Below are positions 26,774 through 36,185 of a stretch of 64,000 nucleotides of DNA, piece after piece (the stretch's first letter is position 1; each line of letters begins with the position of its first letter). The notes beneath the pieces were generated by a model that ran no database searches, was not told the DNA's origin, and was given only the letters and a program-made list of their open reading frames with translations. Source of the DNA: Desulfobacteraceae bacterium UBA5616 (GTDB lineage: Bacteria; Desulfobacterota; Desulfobacteria; Desulfobacterales; UBA5616); assembly GCA_002423615.1 (NCBI GenBank), contig DIKO01000025.1, positions 11,165-75,164 on the forward strand, read 5' to 3'. Both the position numbers and the translations under genes were made by a program.

Positions 26774-27589
26774 ATGAAAGAAGGGCATAATCAAATTCAA
26801 ACCAGTAAATTCGGGATGGTCATAGACCTGGACAAATGTACGGGGTGCGGGGCCTGCATGGTGGCCTGCATGTCGGAAAACAACGTTCCGTTCAGGGAAG
26901 ACGAATCCGATAAGCTGCTCAGTATTACCTGGATGCGGGTTTACCAGATTTCCAATGGAAAACCATACCCGGACAATGAAATTTGTTACCTGCCAAGGCC
27001 CTGTATGCACTGCGAAGGCCATGCCGGCCACTCTCCATGCGTTTCCGTGTGCCCGGCAACGGCAACGGATTATGACAGTGCTTCCGGTATCGTCAGTCAG
27101 ATTTACACCCGATGTTTCGGATGCCGCTACTGCATGGGGGCCTGCCCTTACCACGCCCGGTATTTCAACTGGTGGGACCCGGTCTGGCCAAAGGGCATGG
27201 AGCAGTATTTGAGCCCCAATGTGTCTCCGAGAATGCGGGGCATTGTTGAAAAATGCAGTTTTTGTTTTCACCGATATCAACTGGCCAGGGACAAGGCGTA
27301 TTATGAAGGCCGCAGGACCATTAAGGAAGAAGAATACCAATCGGCCTGCACGCAGGCCTGCCCTGCGGGGGCCATTACTTTCGGTGATCTTTTAAATCCC
27401 GGTCACAAGGTCCATCAAATGGTCCTTCCCGATCTTAATCATCATGGAAGACCGAGGAATCCCCATGCGTTCCGACTGCTGGAAAGACTGGGAACCAACC
27501 CCAAGGTCTATTATCTATCCGGCAGGGAATGGGTGAGACGGGCCGGGGACAACTATGTCCAGGGCGAAAAACAGGCGGAACATCATTGA
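26774..27589 (+). CDS. qrcC: QrcC-like four-cluster ferredoxin subunit
   Basis: A 271-residue iron-sulfur protein of the DmsB/NrfC/PsrB family. Cys clusters: C22TGCGACMVAC near the N-terminus, then CMHCEGHAGHSPCVSVCPATA, CFGCRYCMGACPYH, and a later pair of groups, CSFC and CTQACPAGA, enough for three or four [Fe-S] clusters. It links the cytochrome subunit electronically to the membrane quinone site of QrcD. It has no signal peptide, consistent with export together with the Tat-bearing QrcB. ATG 26774 is preferred because of AAAGAGGAT six bases before it; the longer frame overlaps qrcB. Confidence 0.92.
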   Translation: MKEGHNQIQTSKFGMVIDLDKCTGCGACMVACMSENNVPFREDESDKLLSITWMRVYQISNGKPYPDNEICYLPRPCMHCEGHAGHSPCVSVCPATATDYDSASGIVSQIYTRCFGCRYCMGACPYHARYFNWWDPVWPKGMEQYLSPNVSPRMRGIVEKCSFCFHRYQLARDKAYYEGRRTIKEEEYQSACTQACPAGAITFGDLLNPGHKVHQMVLPDLNHHGRPRNPHAFRLLERLGTNPKVYYLSGREWVRRAGDNYVQGEKQAEHH

Positions 27590-27661
27590 TGGATCGAAGC
27601 GTATCGTTTTATAAACCCGGATTTTTAACCCGCAGGGTTAATATTGAGGAGTGAGGATCTT

Positions 27662-28903
27662 ATGGATTCAGCATTAATACCCAAGGGAGTTAAACGCTGT
27701 CCGACATGGCAATTTTTGCTGTGGATTGGCATCGTCGGTGCGGTGCTGCTGTGGGGTGTCTATGCGATGCTGCTGTGCTGGATAAAGGGATTGAACCAGA
27801 CCAACATGAACGATTATTACGGATTTGCCCTGTGGATCTGGGCGGATCTTGCCGTTATCGCTCTGGGAGGCGGTGCTTTTTTCACCGGATTTTTAAGATA
27901 TGTGGTGGGAAAGGATGAGCTGAAAAACATCATCAATTATGCGGTGCTGATCGGATTCATATGTTACAGTTCGGCCCTGTTGATTCTGGCCATCGATGTG
28001 GGCCAGCCCCTGCGGAGCTGGTATATCTTCTGGCACGCCAATGTTCATTCCATGCTGACGGAAGTGGCTTTTTGTCTCTCTTGTTATTTCGGCGTACTGT
28101 GCATCGAGTACATCCCCCTGGTCCTTGAAAACCGGCAGCTGGACAGGGTTCCGTTCTTTCATCGACTGGGCCACAACATGCATGAAATCATGGCCATTTT
28201 CGCAGCCACCGGCGCATTCCTCTCCTTTTTCCACCAGGGATCCCTGGGCGGTGTCGCCGGTGTCATGTTCGGGCGCCCCTTTGCATTTCGGGAGCATCTT
28301 CTGGTCTGGCCGTACACCTTTTTCCTGTTCACCTGGTCCGCCGCCGCCTGCGGTCCGTGTTTTACCCTTCTGATCACCCATATCACCGAAGCGATAACCG
28401 GAAAAAGGCTGGTCAAGGATAACGTCAAAGACCTTCTGGGGAAAATCTCGGGATGGATGCTGGGGACCTATATCATCGCCAAGATTATCGATACCTGGTA
28501 CTGGGCAGCGGTGACCGCGCCGTCGAAGGGGTTTACCCTGATGGAATTTTATTCGGACAATGCCTTCTACGGAATCTGGATATTGGTCACGGAAATCGTC
28601 ATCTGCGGCGTTTTACCCGCCGTTATCCTGATGATCGGGCCTCTTCGCCGGAACAGGCCGCTTTTTCTTTCGGCCATTATCCTGGCCTGTATCGGTGTAT
28701 GCCTCAACCGATGGGTGATGGTACTGCAGATCATGGCTGCCCCCGTAATGCCTTTTGACAACTGGGCCCTGTACCTGCCGAGCTGGCAGGAAGTGGCGAC
28801 GACGATTCTGCCGGTGGCCTACGGCATTATTCTGATCATGATTTCATATCGGTACATGCCCGTTTTTCCGCAGGAACAGGAACTCAACCCGGTTGTTGAA
28901 TAA
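27662..28903 (+). CDS. qrcD: QrcD-like NrfD-family quinone-binding membrane subunit
   Basis: A 413-residue NrfD/PsrC-family protein with about ten hydrophobic helices and no haem ligands typical of cytochrome b. Recognisable segments include WQFLLWIGIVGAVLLWGVYAML, YYGFALWIWADLAVIALGGGAFFTGF and FFHRLGHNMHEIMAIFAATGAFLSFFHQGSLGG. It would bind menaquinone and complete electron transfer from periplasmic cytochrome c3 during hydrogen or formate oxidation in sulfate reducers. ATG 27662 follows GAGTGAGGATC. A 52-codon membrane protein gene follows 36 bases downstream. Confidence 0.92.
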   Translation: MDSALIPKGVKRCPTWQFLLWIGIVGAVLLWGVYAMLLCWIKGLNQTNMNDYYGFALWIWADLAVIALGGGAFFTGFLRYVVGKDELKNIINYAVLIGFICYSSALLILAIDVGQPLRSWYIFWHANVHSMLTEVAFCLSCYFGVLCIEYIPLVLENRQLDRVPFFHRLGHNMHEIMAIFAATGAFLSFFHQGSLGGVAGVMFGRPFAFREHLLVWPYTFFLFTWSAAACGPCFTLLITHITEAITGKRLVKDNVKDLLGKISGWMLGTYIIAKIIDTWYWAAVTAPSKGFTLMEFYSDNAFYGIWILVTEIVICGVLPAVILMIGPLRRNRPLFLSAIILACIGVCLNRWVMVLQIMAAPVMPFDNWALYLPSWQEVATTILPVAYGIILIMISYRYMPVFPQEQELNPVVE

Positions 28904-28939
28904 ACCGGTGAAACAGCCGGTGAAACAGGAGGATCAGAA

Positions 28940-29098
28940 ATGTTGCCGTTTTCTTTTGAATGGGTTTGGGACATGGGCCATGTGGTGTTTCACGGAGGGC
29001 TCTGGTATGCGCTGAGTGTGATCGGGTTGGGTATGACCTATTGTATCATCAAGACCGTTCTTGATCTCAAGAAAGGTGACGCAGGTCATCATCACTGA
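28940..29098 (+). CDS. 52-residue single-span membrane protein at the end of the qrc operon
   Basis: A short gene with a strong CAGGAGGATCAG ribosome site ending just before ATG 28940 and TGA at 29096-29098. The protein begins MLPFSFEWVWDMGH, has one hydrophobic span at about residues 21-41 (LWYALSVIGLGMTYCIIKTVL) and ends with a basic/His tail, LDLKKGDAGHHH. It lies 36 bases after qrcD and 25 bases before an intrinsic terminator, so it is very probably the last gene of the qrc transcript. It could be an accessory subunit or assembly factor of Qrc; that role is inferred from position only. Confidence 0.78.
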   Translation: MLPFSFEWVWDMGHVVFHGGLWYALSVIGLGMTYCIIKTVLDLKKGDAGHHH

Positions 29099-29122
29099 TA
29101 TATGTTAAAGGGAGAACCAAAG

Positions 29123-29159
29123 CGCCTGCCTGTATCGGTTTGCGGGGTGGGCGTTTTTT
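29123..29159 (+). terminator. Intrinsic terminator closing the qrc operon
   Basis: A stem of CGCCTGCC (29123-29130) with GGTGGGCG (29146-29153), eight pairs including two G-T pairs, a 15-base loop, then TTTTTT at 29154-29159. It sits between the 52-residue membrane protein gene and murA. Confidence 0.7.
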
Positions 29160-29200
29160 CTTGGGTTTTCCGGAAACAATTTTCATAGAGAGACCCCCCC

Positions 29201-30454
29201 ATGGACAAAATTGTGGTTGAAGGCTGCCGTCCCCTGAAAGGAGATGTGGAAATCAGCGGGGCCAAAAATGCCGCTCTTCCCATTCTGATCTCCTCCCTGT
29301 TGTCCGATGAACCCTGCATCTTTAACAATGTACCCGACTTAAAGGATATTGAAAGCACCCGGATACTGATGCGTCATCTGGGCGCGGATATCCGAATGGA
29401 AAAGGATACGGTTTGCGTTGAGGCACGGGGGTTGAACAACCCTGAAGCGCCTTATGACCTGGTCCGGAAAATGCGGGCATCGGTCCTGGTCCTGGGCCCT
29501 TTAACGGCACGATTGGGAAAAGCCCGGGTTTCCTTGCCGGGTGGGTGTGCCATCGGCGAACGTCCGATTAATCTTCATCTTAAGGGTTTGAGTCAGCTTG
29601 GGGCCGATATAAAACTGGAGCACGGATATGTGGAGACGTCCACAAAAGGTCTCAAAGGCGCTGATATATATCTCGATGTGGCCACGGTGACCGGAACGGA
29701 AAACCTCATGATGGCCGCAACCCTCGCCGATGGGACCACCATCCTGCGGAACGCAGCCAGGGAACCCGAAATCGAGGCACTCGCCCGGGTCCTCAATCAG
29801 ATGGGGGCGAAAATCAAGGACGCCGGCACATCGGTGATCACCATCAAAGGCGTCTCTTCTCTTTCCGGAACAAGAGCCGGCATCATTCCCGACCGTATTG
29901 AAGCCGGGACCTTTCTGGTAGCGGCCGCCCTTACCGGAGGAGACATCACCCTTAAAAATTGCGATCCCTCCCATATGGCGGCCTGCATCAACAAACTGAA
30001 GCTTGCCGGGGCCGAAATCACCACGAAGAAGGGCGAAATCCGGGTCAAGGGAAGCGGAAATATCAACAGCATCGACATTAAAACTCAGCCTTATCCGGGA
30101 TTTCCAACGGACATGCAGGCCCAGTTCATGGTGCTGATGTCCATTGCCGGTGGCTTGAGCGTAATATCGGAATCCATTTTCGAAAACCGGTTCATGCATG
30201 TGAGTGAGCTCAAGCGCATGGGTGCGGATATCATCGTGTCCGGAAATTCCGCATTGATCAAGGGCGTTTCCCATTTGTCGGGGGCCCCGGTGATGGCTTC
30301 GGATCTTCGGGCCAGCGCATCCCTGATCCTGGCGGGCCTTGTGGCGCGCGGCAGGACCGAAGTGAGCCGGGTATATCATCTGGACCGGGGATATCAGACC
30401 ATCGAGAAAAAATTCCAGGGAATGGGAGCTGCAATCCAACGCGTCAAGGAATAA
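29201..30454 (+). CDS. murA: UDP-N-acetylglucosamine 1-carboxyvinyltransferase
   Basis: A 417-residue MurA, full length, the first committed cytoplasmic step of peptidoglycan synthesis (enolpyruvyl transfer from PEP to UDP-GlcNAc). The N-terminus, VEGCRPLKGDVEISGAKNAALPI, carries the conserved KNAALP Lys-Asn pair. The catalytic loop is LPGGCAIGERPINLHLKGL with the Cys that fosfomycin alkylates, so the Cys-to-Asp change of naturally resistant enzymes is absent. Later motifs include DRIEAGTFLVAAALTGG and PYPGFPTDMQAQFM. ATG 29201 follows a weak GAGAGA site. comEC follows after 44 bases on the same strand. Confidence 0.97.
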   Translation: MDKIVVEGCRPLKGDVEISGAKNAALPILISSLLSDEPCIFNNVPDLKDIESTRILMRHLGADIRMEKDTVCVEARGLNNPEAPYDLVRKMRASVLVLGPLTARLGKARVSLPGGCAIGERPINLHLKGLSQLGADIKLEHGYVETSTKGLKGADIYLDVATVTGTENLMMAATLADGTTILRNAAREPEIEALARVLNQMGAKIKDAGTSVITIKGVSSLSGTRAGIIPDRIEAGTFLVAAALTGGDITLKNCDPSHMAACINKLKLAGAEITTKKGEIRVKGSGNINSIDIKTQPYPGFPTDMQAQFMVLMSIAGGLSVISESIFENRFMHVSELKRMGADIIVSGNSALIKGVSHLSGAPVMASDLRASASLILAGLVARGRTEVSRVYHLDRGYQTIEKKFQGMGAAIQRVKE

Positions 30455-30498
30455 ATCGGTCCTGGTCCTGAAAGCATAATTCAATTTGAACGGAATCC

Positions 30499-32949
30499 AT
30501 GGAAAATATCTACCATCGGCCGGTCATTCCTCTTGTCATTGCCTTTATGGGCGGTTTGATTCTCGGGGACCAGTGGCCGGGCCGGATGATTCCGGTTCTT
30601 ACGGTTCTGATGGGATCCGCGGGTTTTGTTATCATCAGGCTTCTTAGAAACAAAGCCTCCCTTGTTTCTCCACTCACCCTTTTTTTTGCCCTGGGATATC
30701 TTTCGCTTCAGTTCTGGACAAATCCTTCCTTTCCTTCCAACCATGTGATCCATTTCACCGACGGCGAACCTGTTGGGATTTCGGGTGTTGTTGCCGGAGA
30801 GGCCGAGGTCGAGAACCACCGCATTCAACTGATTCTGGCCGTCAAGGCCGTGACGACTAATCAGACGACCTTTGAAGCAACCGGGAATATCCGGGTTACA
30901 CTGATGGGAAACATGCCTGTTCCGCAACCCGGCGACATCCTGAATTTGACCAGTCCCATACGGTCCATTCGCAATTTTGCCAATCCAGGCGGTTTCGACT
31001 ATGAACGGTTTATGGCGTTTGAAAGGATATGGGGGTCCGCCTATGCCATGAGCGGCAAGGTGGAAATCAAAAAAACCCACAGGAAAAACAAATCGGGTAA
31101 AACCGTTGATGACTGTCGAAACCGGATCCGCGTCCTCACCGAAAAAGCCGGGAGTCAAAAGGTCGAGGGTATTTTAGAGGCGCTGATTATCGGCGACAAG
31201 GCGGGCATTTCCGATGAAACCCGGGAGGCGTTCAACCGCACGGGTTTGGGCCACCTTCTGGCTATTTCAGGCCTTCATGTCGGAATCGTCGCTTCCCTTT
31301 TCTTTTTGCTGTTTCGATGGGGCCTTTCGTTTGTCCCTTTTCTGCTGCAAAGGGCGTGGGTCGGCAAATCAGCGGCTGTATTAACCTTTTTTCCCGTTCT
31401 TTTTTACGGCCTGATCTCCGGGATGTCCCCCTCCACCCAGAGGGCCGTTATCATGACAACCGTGTTCCTCGCGGCCCTTCAGGTCGAAAGGGAACAAAAC
31501 CTGGTAAACACTCTGGCTGTTTCCGCTCTGGTGATTCTCGCGGTTTTCCCCCCGGCCTTGTTTTCCGTATCCTTCCAGTTGTCATTTGCCGCCGTGGGCG
31601 CCATCGTTCTGGGTCTATCCGTTCTTCCCGAGAGTTTAAAAAGCAGTCGGGAAACCAGGGTTCTCAACTTGAGAAACCGGTTTTTAAATTTCCTCTGGAT
31701 ATCCCTGTTCGCCATTCTGGGGACACTGCCCCTGACCCTGTATTATTTCAACCTCACTTCGATGATCGCGCTTCCGGCCAATTGCCTGGCTATTCCCATT
31801 ATCGGCTTTCTGGCAGTACCCCTTGGAATCGTATCCGCTTTCATTTCCCCGGTCAGTGCTTCGGTTTCTGTTCTGGGATTCAAGGCCTGTGTGTTCATCC
31901 TGGAGTGGGGCCTGGGGATTATCCATTTCATTTCCGACTTTAATTTCGCCGCCGTGACAACCGTTACCCCGAGCATCGTCGAAATGGCCTGCTTTTATCT
32001 GCTGATATGGGCCATCTGCGGGTATCGAATATATCCAGGGGCGAAATGGCTCCTGGCCGCTGTCGCAGTTGTTATGGCTGTGGATACGGGCTACTGGGTC
32101 AACCGGCGGCTGCTTCACACCGATTTCCGCGTGACGGTTCTGGATGTTGGTCAGGGGACCGCATCGGTCCTGGAGTTTCCCAAAGGCTATACCATGCTGA
32201 TCGATGGGGGAGGTTTTTCCGACAGCGCAACCTTTGATGTCGGCAGGAGAATTATAGCGCCTTATCTGTGGCGGAATAAAATCAAGACCGTGGACACCCT
32301 GGTTCTTTCTCACCCCGACAGTGATCATTTGAACGGAATGATCTATATTGCCGAAAATTTCCACGTCAAAAACCTGCTGACCAATAATGAAAGCGCGGAA
32401 ACAGCGGGATATAAAAAATTGATGGATGTCATCGGGGAAAAGGGTATTCGCAACCCGCTGTTTCAATCCCTTCCCGGGATGATGACGATTAACGGGGTTG
32501 AAATGAGGATTGTGAATCCGCCTCCGGATTTTGATCCGGAAAGCACACTGGCGAAAATCCGCGGGGACAACAATAATTCCATGGCGATAAAAATGGTGTT
32601 CGGGGAAATTTCCGTACTCTTCCCCGGGGACATCGCCAGGGAGGCAGAAGGTGAAATTCTATCCCGGCACAGGGAAGAACTCGGCTCCGTTGCGATGATT
32701 TGCCCCCATCACGGCAGCAGACACTCCAGCACCCCGGATTTTATTGCGGCAGTCGATCCGGAATGGGTGATTGTCACGGCCGGATGGCGGAACCGGTTTG
32801 ATTTTCCCCACCCGGATGTTCTGAAAAGATATCAGAGGCAGGGATGCCGTATTTACCGAACGGACCTGAACGGGGCCGTGAGAATGGTTTCAGACGGCAG
32901 GGTTCTCAGGGTCATGCCGACGTTGAACCACGATCCGGGCACCCTTTAA
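30499..32949 (+). CDS. comEC: ComEC/Rec2-family DNA uptake channel protein
   Basis: An 816-residue protein with the three-part ComEC structure: an N-terminal membrane plus OB-like extracytoplasmic region (about residues 1-190, DUF4131-type), the central Competence domain with many helices starting at HLLAISGLHVGIVASLFFLLF, and a C-terminal metallo-beta-lactamase domain (from about residue 540, VTVLDVGQGTASVLEFPKG, then LSHPDSDHLNG and CPHHGSRHSS metal-binding motifs). It forms the inner membrane channel for single-stranded DNA in transformation; in many non-competent bacteria it is retained with unclear use. It lies downstream of murA and no other competence gene is in the window. Confidence 0.93.
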   Translation: MENIYHRPVIPLVIAFMGGLILGDQWPGRMIPVLTVLMGSAGFVIIRLLRNKASLVSPLTLFFALGYLSLQFWTNPSFPSNHVIHFTDGEPVGISGVVAGEAEVENHRIQLILAVKAVTTNQTTFEATGNIRVTLMGNMPVPQPGDILNLTSPIRSIRNFANPGGFDYERFMAFERIWGSAYAMSGKVEIKKTHRKNKSGKTVDDCRNRIRVLTEKAGSQKVEGILEALIIGDKAGISDETREAFNRTGLGHLLAISGLHVGIVASLFFLLFRWGLSFVPFLLQRAWVGKSAAVLTFFPVLFYGLISGMSPSTQRAVIMTTVFLAALQVEREQNLVNTLAVSALVILAVFPPALFSVSFQLSFAAVGAIVLGLSVLPESLKSSRETRVLNLRNRFLNFLWISLFAILGTLPLTLYYFNLTSMIALPANCLAIPIIGFLAVPLGIVSAFISPVSASVSVLGFKACVFILEWGLGIIHFISDFNFAAVTTVTPSIVEMACFYLLIWAICGYRIYPGAKWLLAAVAVVMAVDTGYWVNRRLLHTDFRVTVLDVGQGTASVLEFPKGYTMLIDGGGFSDSATFDVGRRIIAPYLWRNKIKTVDTLVLSHPDSDHLNGMIYIAENFHVKNLLTNNESAETAGYKKLMDVIGEKGIRNPLFQSLPGMMTINGVEMRIVNPPPDFDPESTLAKIRGDNNNSMAIKMVFGEISVLFPGDIAREAEGEILSRHREELGSVAMICPHHGSRHSSTPDFIAAVDPEWVIVTAGWRNRFDFPHPDVLKRYQRQGCRIYRTDLNGAVRMVSDGRVLRVMPTLNHDPGTL

Positions 32950-32997
32950 TCTTCGGTTCTTAACCGGTTTTTCGAAGACGGAGGTATCTTGCGGGAA

Positions 32998-33513
32998 CTA
33001 TGATCCCGGCATGCTTTTTTTGGCCGGGCCATAAATTCCGATGAGCCGGGCCACATCGATGGTATTGTATAATATGGCGCCGGCTATTTCGGCAAAATCC
33101 GGATTCGGTGACAGGTCTGGTTCGCCTTTCAGCGCAAACAGCATGAACGTGTATCTGTGGGGAGCATCCGGCGGCCACGGCCCTCCGTAGTGACTTCCGT
33201 AACCCGGCATACCGAAGTTTACAAAATCCGTTTTAAATTCCTTGCTTCCGGCAGGCATATTCCCCGGGCTGGCGCCCTCGGGAAGTTCGCGCACCGAACC
33301 CGGGATACAGGCCATCCAGTGTACAAAACCCCTTCCCAGGTTATCGCGGTACTGACCGGGTATATCCTGGTCGGTCATCACCAGAAAGAAGCACCTGGTG
33401 CCATCCGGAGCGTTTTCCCATTTAAGGGGCGGAGAGATTAAATTATCCTCGACGTATTGATCGGGAATGACTTGACCGTCTTCAAAAGCCTGTGAACTCA
33501 AGGTGAACATCAT
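32998..33513 (-). CDS. YbhB/YbcL-type PEBP (Raf kinase inhibitor-like) protein
   Basis: A 171-residue phosphatidylethanolamine-binding-protein-family protein. The typical opening MFTLSSQAFEDGQVIPDQYV, the DGTRCFFLVMTDQDIP segment (family form SFALxxxDPD) and GSHYGGPWPPDAPHRYTFMLFAL with the ligand-pocket Pro-His motif are all present. Members bind anionic ligands; bacterial functions are poorly known. ATG 33513, or the adjacent ATG 33510, follows an AAAGGAGC site; the longer frame to 33570 has no site. It is a stand-alone leftward gene convergent with comEC. Confidence 0.88.
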   Translation of the reverse strand: MMFTLSSQAFEDGQVIPDQYVEDNLISPPLKWENAPDGTRCFFLVMTDQDIPGQYRDNLGRGFVHWMACIPGSVRELPEGASPGNMPAGSKEFKTDFVNFGMPGYGSHYGGPWPPDAPHRYTFMLFALKGEPDLSPNPDFAEIAGAILYNTIDVARLIGIYGPAKKSMPGS

Positions 33514-33650
33514 CACTGCTCCTTTGCTTTGCCTGTTTTGAAAAAAAACACCGATATCGGCAAAAAACATTCAACCATAAAGGCCTCTATCAAAAGCTGC
33601 GCCTAAAATCAACTATTTTCATTTTCCGTTAAAGCCCGGGCAGGGTGTTA

Positions 33651-34814
33651 TCATACCAGGATTTCCGCGATATCCCTCACTTTGATCCGGTTCTCAAGCC
33701 CCTCTACTTTCACGGCATCCTCCAGCATGGTCAGACAGTTCGGGCAGGCCACAGCCAGGATGCCGGCGCCGGTTGCGGCTGCTTCCCGGGCCCTGATGCG
33801 GGCCGGGCTTTCTTCGCTTCCCCCGAGAAGGTCCGTATAAAAATTCCCCCCGCCGCAACATGCGGCGCCCTTTTTGTTCCGCGGCATTTCCACCAGGGTT
33901 AAACCGGGGAGGGATTTTAAAATGTTTCTCGGGGCATTGTACTCCTGATTCCACCGGCCTAAAAAGCAAGGGTCGTGGAAGGTGATCTTTTCTTCTTCGT
34001 CAGGACCGCTCACACCCCTGACTCTCTTCTTTTTTATCAGGTCGGCCAGGATCTGGGTATAGTGAAAGACTTCGAAATCACCGTGAAACCGGGGGTAGCT
34101 GTTTTTCATGGCATTGTAGGAATGGGGGGACAGGGTGATGATTTTGTTGACGCCCGCTTTCTTGAACTGCCGGATATTCTTTTCGGCCACGGACTCAAAC
34201 AGGGCGTCTTCCCCCAAAAGATCCACTTCATTTCCGTCGGTGACTTCCTTTTCTCCCAGAACGCCGAAAGACACCCCGGAATTCGTCAGAACATCGCCCA
34301 ATGCCCTGGCCGCAGATTGGGCCCGGGTGTCAAACGACCCTTCACATCCCACATAGTAGAGAAATTCCTGGCCCTGGTATGCCGGATAGGATTTTCCTTC
34401 CATCCATCCGGTTCGGCGTCCGGCTGAAATGCCGTAGGGATTTCCGTGGAGCTGGACATTGTTCAGAAATTTTTTAACACCCCGCGGCACAAGGCCCATC
34501 TCGACCATTTCATTTTTGGCCGCCGTCACCATGTTGACGATATCCTCATTGAAACTGAGCGGGCATTTTTCAACACAATTTTTGCAGGCGGCGCAGGAAT
34601 AGACGATATCCGCCAAGTGCTCCGACCATTCCAGTTCGCCGTTGACCCAGGCCCGAATCAGCCACAATCGCCCTCCGGCCGAGTAACTCTCCAGGCGGAA
34701 GCGGGCATAAGCAGGGCAGTTGGTCACATCGCTCCAGTCCGTGGGGAATTTGCAGTACCCGCACCGGAAGCACCGGTGAATGACGTCGTTGTATTGATAT
34801 TCGGCAAGGGCCAT
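33651..34814 (-). CDS. GlcF/HdrD-like iron-sulfur protein with CCG domains
   Basis: A 387-residue protein. The N-terminal ferredoxin-like region has CFRCGYCKFPTDWSDVTNC (about residues 15-33) and CAACKNCVEKC, enough for two [4Fe-4S] clusters. The C-terminal half has CCG-type cysteine-rich motifs, clearest as FHDPCFLGR followed by ACCGGGNF and ACPNCL, which in HdrB/HdrD build non-cubane or additional Fe-S clusters. Its start overlaps the stop of the FAD oxidase gene (TGATG), indicating translational coupling. It likely takes electrons from that flavoprotein, as GlcF does from GlcD, and passes them to a quinone or another carrier. It is the last gene of a four-gene leftward operon. Confidence 0.87.
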   Translation of the reverse strand: MALAEYQYNDVIHRCFRCGYCKFPTDWSDVTNCPAYARFRLESYSAGGRLWLIRAWVNGELEWSEHLADIVYSCAACKNCVEKCPLSFNEDIVNMVTAAKNEMVEMGLVPRGVKKFLNNVQLHGNPYGISAGRRTGWMEGKSYPAYQGQEFLYYVGCEGSFDTRAQSAARALGDVLTNSGVSFGVLGEKEVTDGNEVDLLGEDALFESVAEKNIRQFKKAGVNKIITLSPHSYNAMKNSYPRFHGDFEVFHYTQILADLIKKKRVRGVSGPDEEEKITFHDPCFLGRWNQEYNAPRNILKSLPGLTLVEMPRNKKGAACCGGGNFYTDLLGGSEESPARIRAREAAATGAGILAVACPNCLTMLEDAVKVEGLENRIKVRDIAEILV

Positions 34815-36172
34815 CAGTCCACCTCCCAGTTTCCGGGGTTCATGATGTTGTTGGGATCGAGCAGAAGTTTGATCTTTTTCATCAATGAAAGGGTGTTTAC
34901 ATCCATTTTGGCCAGCAACAGTTCCTGGCCGAAAACAGCCGGTTTCCAGATAACGCCTCCCAGATCCATGACGATGTTGTCGGTTTCATGCAATGCTTCC
35001 CGGGCGTGGCGGACGGTTTTCTCATCGGCCCTGTTGAATGCATAGGACCATGAAAACATCATGGCATGGCCGCAGCCGATGACACGCCCCAGGATGGTGT
35101 AAGGGATATGGTGCCGTGTGGAAATTTCGGCTCCCCGGCGGTAGCACTCCGGATAGGCGGATACCGGCATGATGGACCCCACATATTCGAACCCGCCCCC
35201 TTTTTTCCAGTCTGCTGATTTGCTGACCTGGGGCCGCTGAATGGCCTGGGATACCGCCGCAATGCCGCCGACGCCCGATTCGATGTATTTCGCCAGCTTG
35301 ACTTCAAAGATCAGCCGGCGTTTCAGTTCGATTTCCGCTTCCGAATCGCCGGTGACGTTGATGCTGACATGATGGAGCCGGTCTGAAAAGGGCGGAATCG
35401 CCGAACTGAAGGCCACCAGGTCCTCGGTCAGTCCCAGGTGGGTCAATTCGTATAGGATTTCCGGTATGAGGTTCTCATCCTCCACCACGAAAATTTCCAT
35501 TTCCCTGAATTTCTTGTAGGGAAACAGCCTCAGCGATACCTTGGTGATGATGCCGGTGGCACCGTTCCACCCCAGGAAAAGACCCACATCGGGGAGGGGA
35601 TGGAGGGTGAACCAGCCGGCCCCCACGGCGCAGGACCCGAATTTGCAGATTTCTCCGGTAGGCAGGACGATTTCCATGCCGTTGATCATATCGGTGTTGA
35701 ACCCGTAAGGATGTGCCAGGTCTCCCTGACCGTGGATGGCCAGGTTCCCTCCGATGGTGGCGGCCGGGGGTGCTCCGGGTTCCGAGTGCATCAGATGGGG
35801 ATGTTGATTGTGGAGGTAGGCGGTAAGTTTGCCATGAGAGACGCCGGCCTCCACAACCGCATAACGGCCCTTTTCATTGACCTCGATAATCCTGTCCATT
35901 CGCTTCAGATCAAGAGCGATGCCACCCTTGAGGGGGAGGGCGAGACCGGCCAGGGACATCCCGCCGCCGAGGGGGACCACGGGGACTTTTTCCCGGTTGG
36001 CGAGCTTCAGGATTTCAGCGACCTGTTCGGCGGTTTTGGGCGCTGCCACATAGTCCGGCCATTTCGGTTCCGAAGTGCCCAGATCCTTGGAGTAGGTGAA
36101 AAGCTCCTCCCGCCGGAAAGATGCATATCCCTCTCCGACGATGTGAACGAGGGACGGGTAAATGGTATCCAT
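34814..36172 (-). CDS. FAD-linked oxidase (GlcD/D-lactate dehydrogenase family)
   Basis: A 452-residue flavoprotein of the PCMH/VAO family. The FAD-binding part is recognisable from PKTAEQVAEILKLANREKVPVVPLGGGMSLAGLALP and SEPGAPPAATIGGNLAIHGQGDLAHPYGFNTDMINGMEIVLPTGE. The C-terminal FAD-oxidase domain ends in LSLMKKIKLLLDPNNIMNPGNWE, the usual end of glycolate and D-lactate dehydrogenases. It should oxidise a 2-hydroxy acid (D-lactate, glycolate or similar) in the cytoplasm. Fe-S protein genes flank it on both sides in the same operon, giving an electron path. The true substrate is unknown. Confidence 0.9.
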   Translation of the reverse strand: MDTIYPSLVHIVGEGYASFRREELFTYSKDLGTSEPKWPDYVAAPKTAEQVAEILKLANREKVPVVPLGGGMSLAGLALPLKGGIALDLKRMDRIIEVNEKGRYAVVEAGVSHGKLTAYLHNQHPHLMHSEPGAPPAATIGGNLAIHGQGDLAHPYGFNTDMINGMEIVLPTGEICKFGSCAVGAGWFTLHPLPDVGLFLGWNGATGIITKVSLRLFPYKKFREMEIFVVEDENLIPEILYELTHLGLTEDLVAFSSAIPPFSDRLHHVSINVTGDSEAEIELKRRLIFEVKLAKYIESGVGGIAAVSQAIQRPQVSKSADWKKGGGFEYVGSIMPVSAYPECYRRGAEISTRHHIPYTILGRVIGCGHAMMFSWSYAFNRADEKTVRHAREALHETDNIVMDLGGVIWKPAVFGQELLLAKMDVNTLSLMKKIKLLLDPNNIMNPGNWEVD

Positions 36173-36185
36173 GGGTTTTCCTCCG

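Noticed and set aside
32950..32978. TCTTCG/CGAAGA hairpin between comEC and the PEBP gene
   Set aside because: Only six pairs, a long loop and no U-tract; too weak to call a terminator.
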